A stretch of 64,000 bases of DNA from Cryptomeria japonica (Eukaryota; Streptophyta; Pinopsida; Cupressales; Cupressaceae): assembly GCF_030272615.1 (NCBI RefSeq), contig NC_081410.1:286999957-287063956 (forward strand), given 5' to 3'. Position 1 is the stretch's first letter. Each line of letters starts with the position of its first letter. The position numbers and the translations under genes are program-made. The notes under the pieces are model-generated. The model saw only the letters and a program-made list of their open reading frames with translations. It did not search any database and was not told the DNA's origin. Shown here in pieces: positions 59,663-64,000 of this stretch.

Positions 59663-62600
59663 TAAACACCAAGTACACATCATCGCAAAAGAATATGGGA
59701 AGGCCTGGACTTCTTGTTACTGCTCAAAGTTATTACAATGGTCTGTTATTCCTAAAAAAGTGTTACAAAAACATTACCCCTTGCAGAAAGAAACTCAAAA
59801 ATTACAGTCTGCCAAAAAGATGAATGAAGAAGAACCCCTACAATGAATAAGGAAGGTAGTCTATATGCTTTCCAAAAAGCAGATAATGAATAATAAATTC
59901 CACCTCTTGGGCGAGCAGAAACAAAAACCCACCCTTAAAAGACCTGAAACAGGTCTGAAAAGGGAAAAGCTAGGCCAAAAGTCAAGCCAACCCATGCTGC
60001 AACCATAAAAGCCACAAAATGTATCATAAATGGTCCTAAAATATCTCCTGACAGGCCTGCAAGCCTTCATAAATGCAAAAAATATCTTCTTTGACCTCCT
60101 AATAAAGGTAAATAAATACCAAATAAAGTGATCTTTTATTATTATTATCACTTCATTAAATATTTATTCATTCCATTTTTACAACAAGGTCAAGATATTG
60201 ATTTAATATAGTCATGATTTGTCTCACTTTAATAAACATTTTCGCACATTTAAATATTAGAATCCAAGTAATTCAAAGGTAATTCAATAAAGTGACAAAA
60301 TTAATTCCACTTTGATGAATATTTACCTATTACATTTTTTATTTTATTTATCAATTTGTAATTTTCACATATAACATTTACTAAGTAATTTATAAACTTT
60401 CACTTAATACATATTTATTTTAATTACATTAATAAATATTTATTCAATGATAGTTTAATAAATTACTTAATAGATAGTGTATGTGAAATTATAAAATGAT
60501 AAAATAAAATAAGAAACTTGTCCCTCCCCTGGGCATTTTACGGGGGTATTAGAGAGGAGAAAAAATAAACATCAAAGGCAAAAAGATGCCTTAGCAAATT
60601 CGATGGATAAAGGTAATGAAACCCTAAAGCGTTTCATTTCTTCTCCTTGACATTCGATATTTTCATTTTTCTGCTGCTGGGAACTCCACACCATGCTAGG
60701 GTTTGAATTGGGCACGAAAAGGAGGAATTTTGGGCAATTTGTTGTGTGCTGGGCATGATTCTGAGTGTTGGGCATGAAACATACGAACCTCTTCGTATTC
60801 TCTTTGGCATTTGATGTCTTCATTTCTTGCTGTAGCGTGATTTTTGCGAGCTGGGTGTATTGTGGCCGCCATGAGCTCTCACAGGGTTTGCGTTGAGGCT
60901 GCCTTCGTGTTTTGAAACTGCCGCTACAAGTAAGATTTTCCTGCTTCCATGCCTGGCAATCTGACTTTAAACAGTTTTAAGGACAGAAAAAAGTGGAAAA
61001 AGCTGTAAATTCCTCCCTTTTTTTTTCTTTTTTTTTTTTCAGACTGCACGAAATGCTCCTAGATATGAACGTGCTCTTGAGTTTGTAACTGTTTACATGG
61101 ACGTATATTGCTATTGTACACCTCCTGCAGGTCGTGGGCTTTATTTTATTTTATTTCCATGTCTGATAGTATAAACTAGGCATTTTACTTGGAAAATGAC
61201 TGCTGTTGGTTTCTCTTCTCTGGTTCGAAATCTGGAAATGGTAATGGTCCTTTACCACATGTAGGCTGCTTCATATGTGTATTTTCGAGGCATTTCATTT
61301 TGATTTTCCTGGCATATAGCAATAAACATGGGTAAAACTGTTGATTTCTTTTCTTTGGCATTTTCACCTTCCACATTCGCAAATAAAACCCATCCTCTAG
61401 TTTATCAAACTCCTTTACACTGCTTCTTGCACAATAAAATTGATGGCTGACCTTGAATTTGACAAATGATCTGTTGGAAGTTGACAAAATGTATTCTCGA
61501 ATCTTGTAAAATCTGTGCCATACACATGCCCCTAACCCTGTAAATCCTAGCTATTTTGAATAGCAAATATTGCTGCGGCATTATTGTTGTTGATAACCTC
61601 AAGACTGCTCATAACATGGGCTCTGTCAGATCCTCTTATAGCTGCTATATGACTTTTTGACAGTGATACTTGTGAATGAAATCATGTATTTGCTGATGGT
61701 TCACACATTAATAACTGTCCTGCTACTCTCTTGGACTGTAACCTTGCCCTTTTCACTATACTATCGCCTTCTATAGGCTGCAATTCCTAACAGGGACTGC
61801 ACTATCAGGCTGTTATATTCATACGGAGTATGAATCATTTTCTTGAAGTGATGACTGCGTACTCCCTTGACACTGCTTGTCATTACACAGTGAACCTGTA
61901 AGCACACTTGGTCTTTGCTACTATACTCCTTGTCTAGGCATAGGTCACTATGTTTTAACTATGATAATCATTGTCACTTGTACCTACTATCAATATCAGT
62001 TCGTTGTCCAAGTTTTGATGCTTGATTTGTTAAAGTTTTGTGACCATCTTGCCTTTTCTGTAACAGACATTAGGACTGCTCTTTATATCTTTTGTATAGC
62101 ATTTGTCTGAACATTATTTGATGTTTGAAAGTGCCTTTTGACAAGATCTTTCTATGCCCTTTTGCTACTGTCTTTTAAAAACTTCCAAAAGACCTATGCA
62201 TCCCTACCTTATGTGTTGTATTATCTTTTGTAGTGCAATCTTCTATAATTCTCCTGTACGATGGTCTCCGTGAATGAGTGCCCCTCGCTTATGACAGCAT
62301 GTTGGTGATGACATTTAGGATTCTCATGTTCCTATCAGCCTAATGCCATGAGCGACATGTACTCCTTTATTGTGACCACCGTAGGAGACGGGTAAGGATT
62401 GTTTCACTGATGTCATAATAATCTGTCCCTAATGTCGTACATGCTGAGCTCAACCCCCGTGGGAGCCCATTTTTCCCACATGCACATATTTAATTGAAGT
62501 AATCAGCGATAAAATTTTACCTGTATCTGCACATTGGACAAATTGTTAGACAAAAACTATGTATTATCAGATATGTTTCTTGCTGCTTCTGATACGTACA

Positions 62601-63110
62601 ATGATTGGGCTGGTATAATGCATTATAGGAGTAGATTGTGCATGCATTGATGATGTATATGCAAGGATATGGTATCCCGAGCTCTAATGCAATTCTCTTA
62701 TCTTCTTGTAGACACTTGGAGCGGCACGGGACCTCTGCAAAGGAGCAGGATATGAAGCTACTCAACTGTGGGGGGTTCGTCATTATGAGGCAATGACGGA
62801 TCCCTTATCTTTGTTTATATTTTATTTTTACATGCATCATTTTCTTGTATAATGCATCATAGGTAGTCACTCCCACGGCTTGTGTGGGAACATCTCATTT
62901 AACATTTATGAATAAAGAAAAATGCTTTTTTCAAATATGCAATGTTGTCTGGTTCTTGATTGGTTGTGAACACTTGCATCTACTTGGAACTCTTTTTAGC
63001 ATTCTATAGTATCTCTTGGCAAAACACAAACAACAAACATGTTCCCTTAAAACTATGAAACTTGACCAGCTCCACTTGATTGAGCTGGAGAATGAAAATG
63101 GGTAAAAATA
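59663..63110. repeat. Repeat Y copy 2, right part
   Basis: Follows copy 1 from about base 510: CACCAAGTACACATCATCG (compare CACCAAAGTGCATACAATATG at 515), the AATAAAGTGAT tract (60120-60480), ATGAAACCCTAAAGC (60617), CCCGAGCTCTAATGC (62675), GTTCGTCATTATGAGGCAATG (62770) and the hairpin at 62871-62889, ending near GAGCTGGAGAATGAAAATGG. It is about 1 kb longer than copy 1 in the middle (60700-62600). No credible gene. Confidence 0.6.
62871..62889. repeat. Conserved hairpin in repeat Y copy 2
   Basis: TCCCAC/GTGGGA stem with loop GGCTTGT, the counterpart of 1811-1829. Confidence 0.5.
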
Positions 63111-64000
63111 ACCAAAGTGCTCCATGAAATAAATCTAAAGGACAACAGACAACCTCCAACACAACATTTGTCTCCACGTAAAATAGTAGTTGCAAGCTAG
63201 GTATTGCCAAAGCCAATGGCTTGCTAATCTTTTACTTGAATTAAACAAATGACTTTTGTTCAATTCTACCCCATATAAAAGACTTACCAATTGTGATTAG
63301 GGAATATAAAGCATTGCAATTGAGGAATATGATTTGAGAAGCTTTCTCAAATATTGAACTACCCCTAGCAAACTCCTTGCCTCAATCACAATGAAAGTCT
63401 TGGATCACTTCATAGATTTGCCGATTTTTGCCCAAATGATTTTTGCTGCTACGGAATTAAGCACTAGCCTTTAAGAGCAAATACATCAAATTGATATAAA
63501 AATGCAAACATTGAGTCGCAGTTTAGCATTAGATTTAGGCATTCTTCTATTGAAGTGCAAGTGTTCCTTAGCTCGAGTACTTTTGATATATCCATAGACA
63601 ACAATTCCAAGAGAATGTAATGAAAGTTAGGAATTACATCTTTTATGCATTTATTTGCCATTTGGAGATCCTAGTTCTACAAGATTAGTAAGCTAACATG
63701 AGAGAAAGTTAGAGAGCTAGTCCTTATGAAAGGATGTAGCTTTCACTTCTCTTTAATTGTTTTATAGGATCTCTAGGAAGCCCCCCTTGATTTTGTAGAG
63801 AAAAAAGTGAAGATTGTTACCCAATTTCAACAAGGGCCCAAAACCACTAGTAGATTGACCATCAACCCTGCTTAATGAGTATTTCAACATTGCCCAAGAA
63901 TTACTCAAAGGTGATCATCTAGGGTCACAAGCAAACCAATTTGCATCACCAACAATACTTTCATGTTAAGAAGACTCTTCTTTTATGCCATCACCATTGT
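63111..64000. other. No gene recognised
   Basis: AT-rich sequence to the window end with short frames only. I looked for the motif I exon of the helicase here on the minus strand and did not find it. Confidence 0.45.

Noticed and set aside
1-64000. CRISPR arrays, operons, bacterial promoters or terminators
   Set aside because: No regularly spaced identical repeats and no prokaryotic gene layout; introns and LTR elements show a plant nuclear sequence.

Overview
This 64 kb window looks like a piece of a large, repeat-rich plant nuclear genome, most likely a conifer or other gymnosperm. The base composition is AT-rich, LTR retrotransposon remains of several families and ages fill most of the sequence, and the only recognisable host gene is cut into small exons by enormous introns. 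The organism is an inference; nothing in the window names it.

Host gene. Eight exons of a SMARCAL1/HARP-type SNF2 helicase (the plant CHR18 type) lie on the minus strand at 42920-43003, 42746-42787, 14129-14284, 13484-13561, 13288-13356, 13086-13151, 12850-12978 and 6867-6923. All eight are whole numbers of codons and together read 227 codons in one frame, from helicase motif Ia past the DESH box. One intron is 28.5 kb and another is 5.9 kb; both are filled with transposable elements. The 5' exons (motif I) and the 3' helicase half lie outside the window.

Inside the 28.5 kb intron, in order: a TIR element with a 9 bp duplication (14.9-15.8 kb); an LTR of a TGTAATGTCCCC family (16.2-17.8 kb); a 21.6 kb block (17.8-39.4 kb) built from four ~3 kb LTRs and three short internal regions of one apparently non-autonomous retroelement family that carries a conserved ORF I cannot name; a complete 334 bp TRIM (40111-40444) whose 135 bp LTRs contain a tRNA-like sequence with A and B boxes; and a decayed gypsy gag relic (41.4-42.4 kb).

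Outside that intron, from left: a repeat here called Y (1-2.06 kb), a truncated Ty1-copia relic (2.9-6.3 kb), a minus-strand solo LTR with a near-perfect target duplication (7945-10015), and a hAT-like transposase scrap (11.1-11.5 kb). Right of 43 kb lie a ~3.3 kb minus-strand LTR candidate (45.5-48.8 kb), another LTR of the TGTAATGTCCCC family (49.3-50.9 kb), and a second copy of Y (52.9-63.1 kb) split by a minus-strand Ty1-copia element (53102-59662). That copia element has gag, protease, integrase, reverse transcriptase and RNase H but is broken by three frameshifts and one stop.

Most interesting are the TRIM with a tRNA-like LTR, whose termini match the copia element that could mobilise it, and the long-LTR family in which each LTR type carries a different degenerate minisatellite at the same place.
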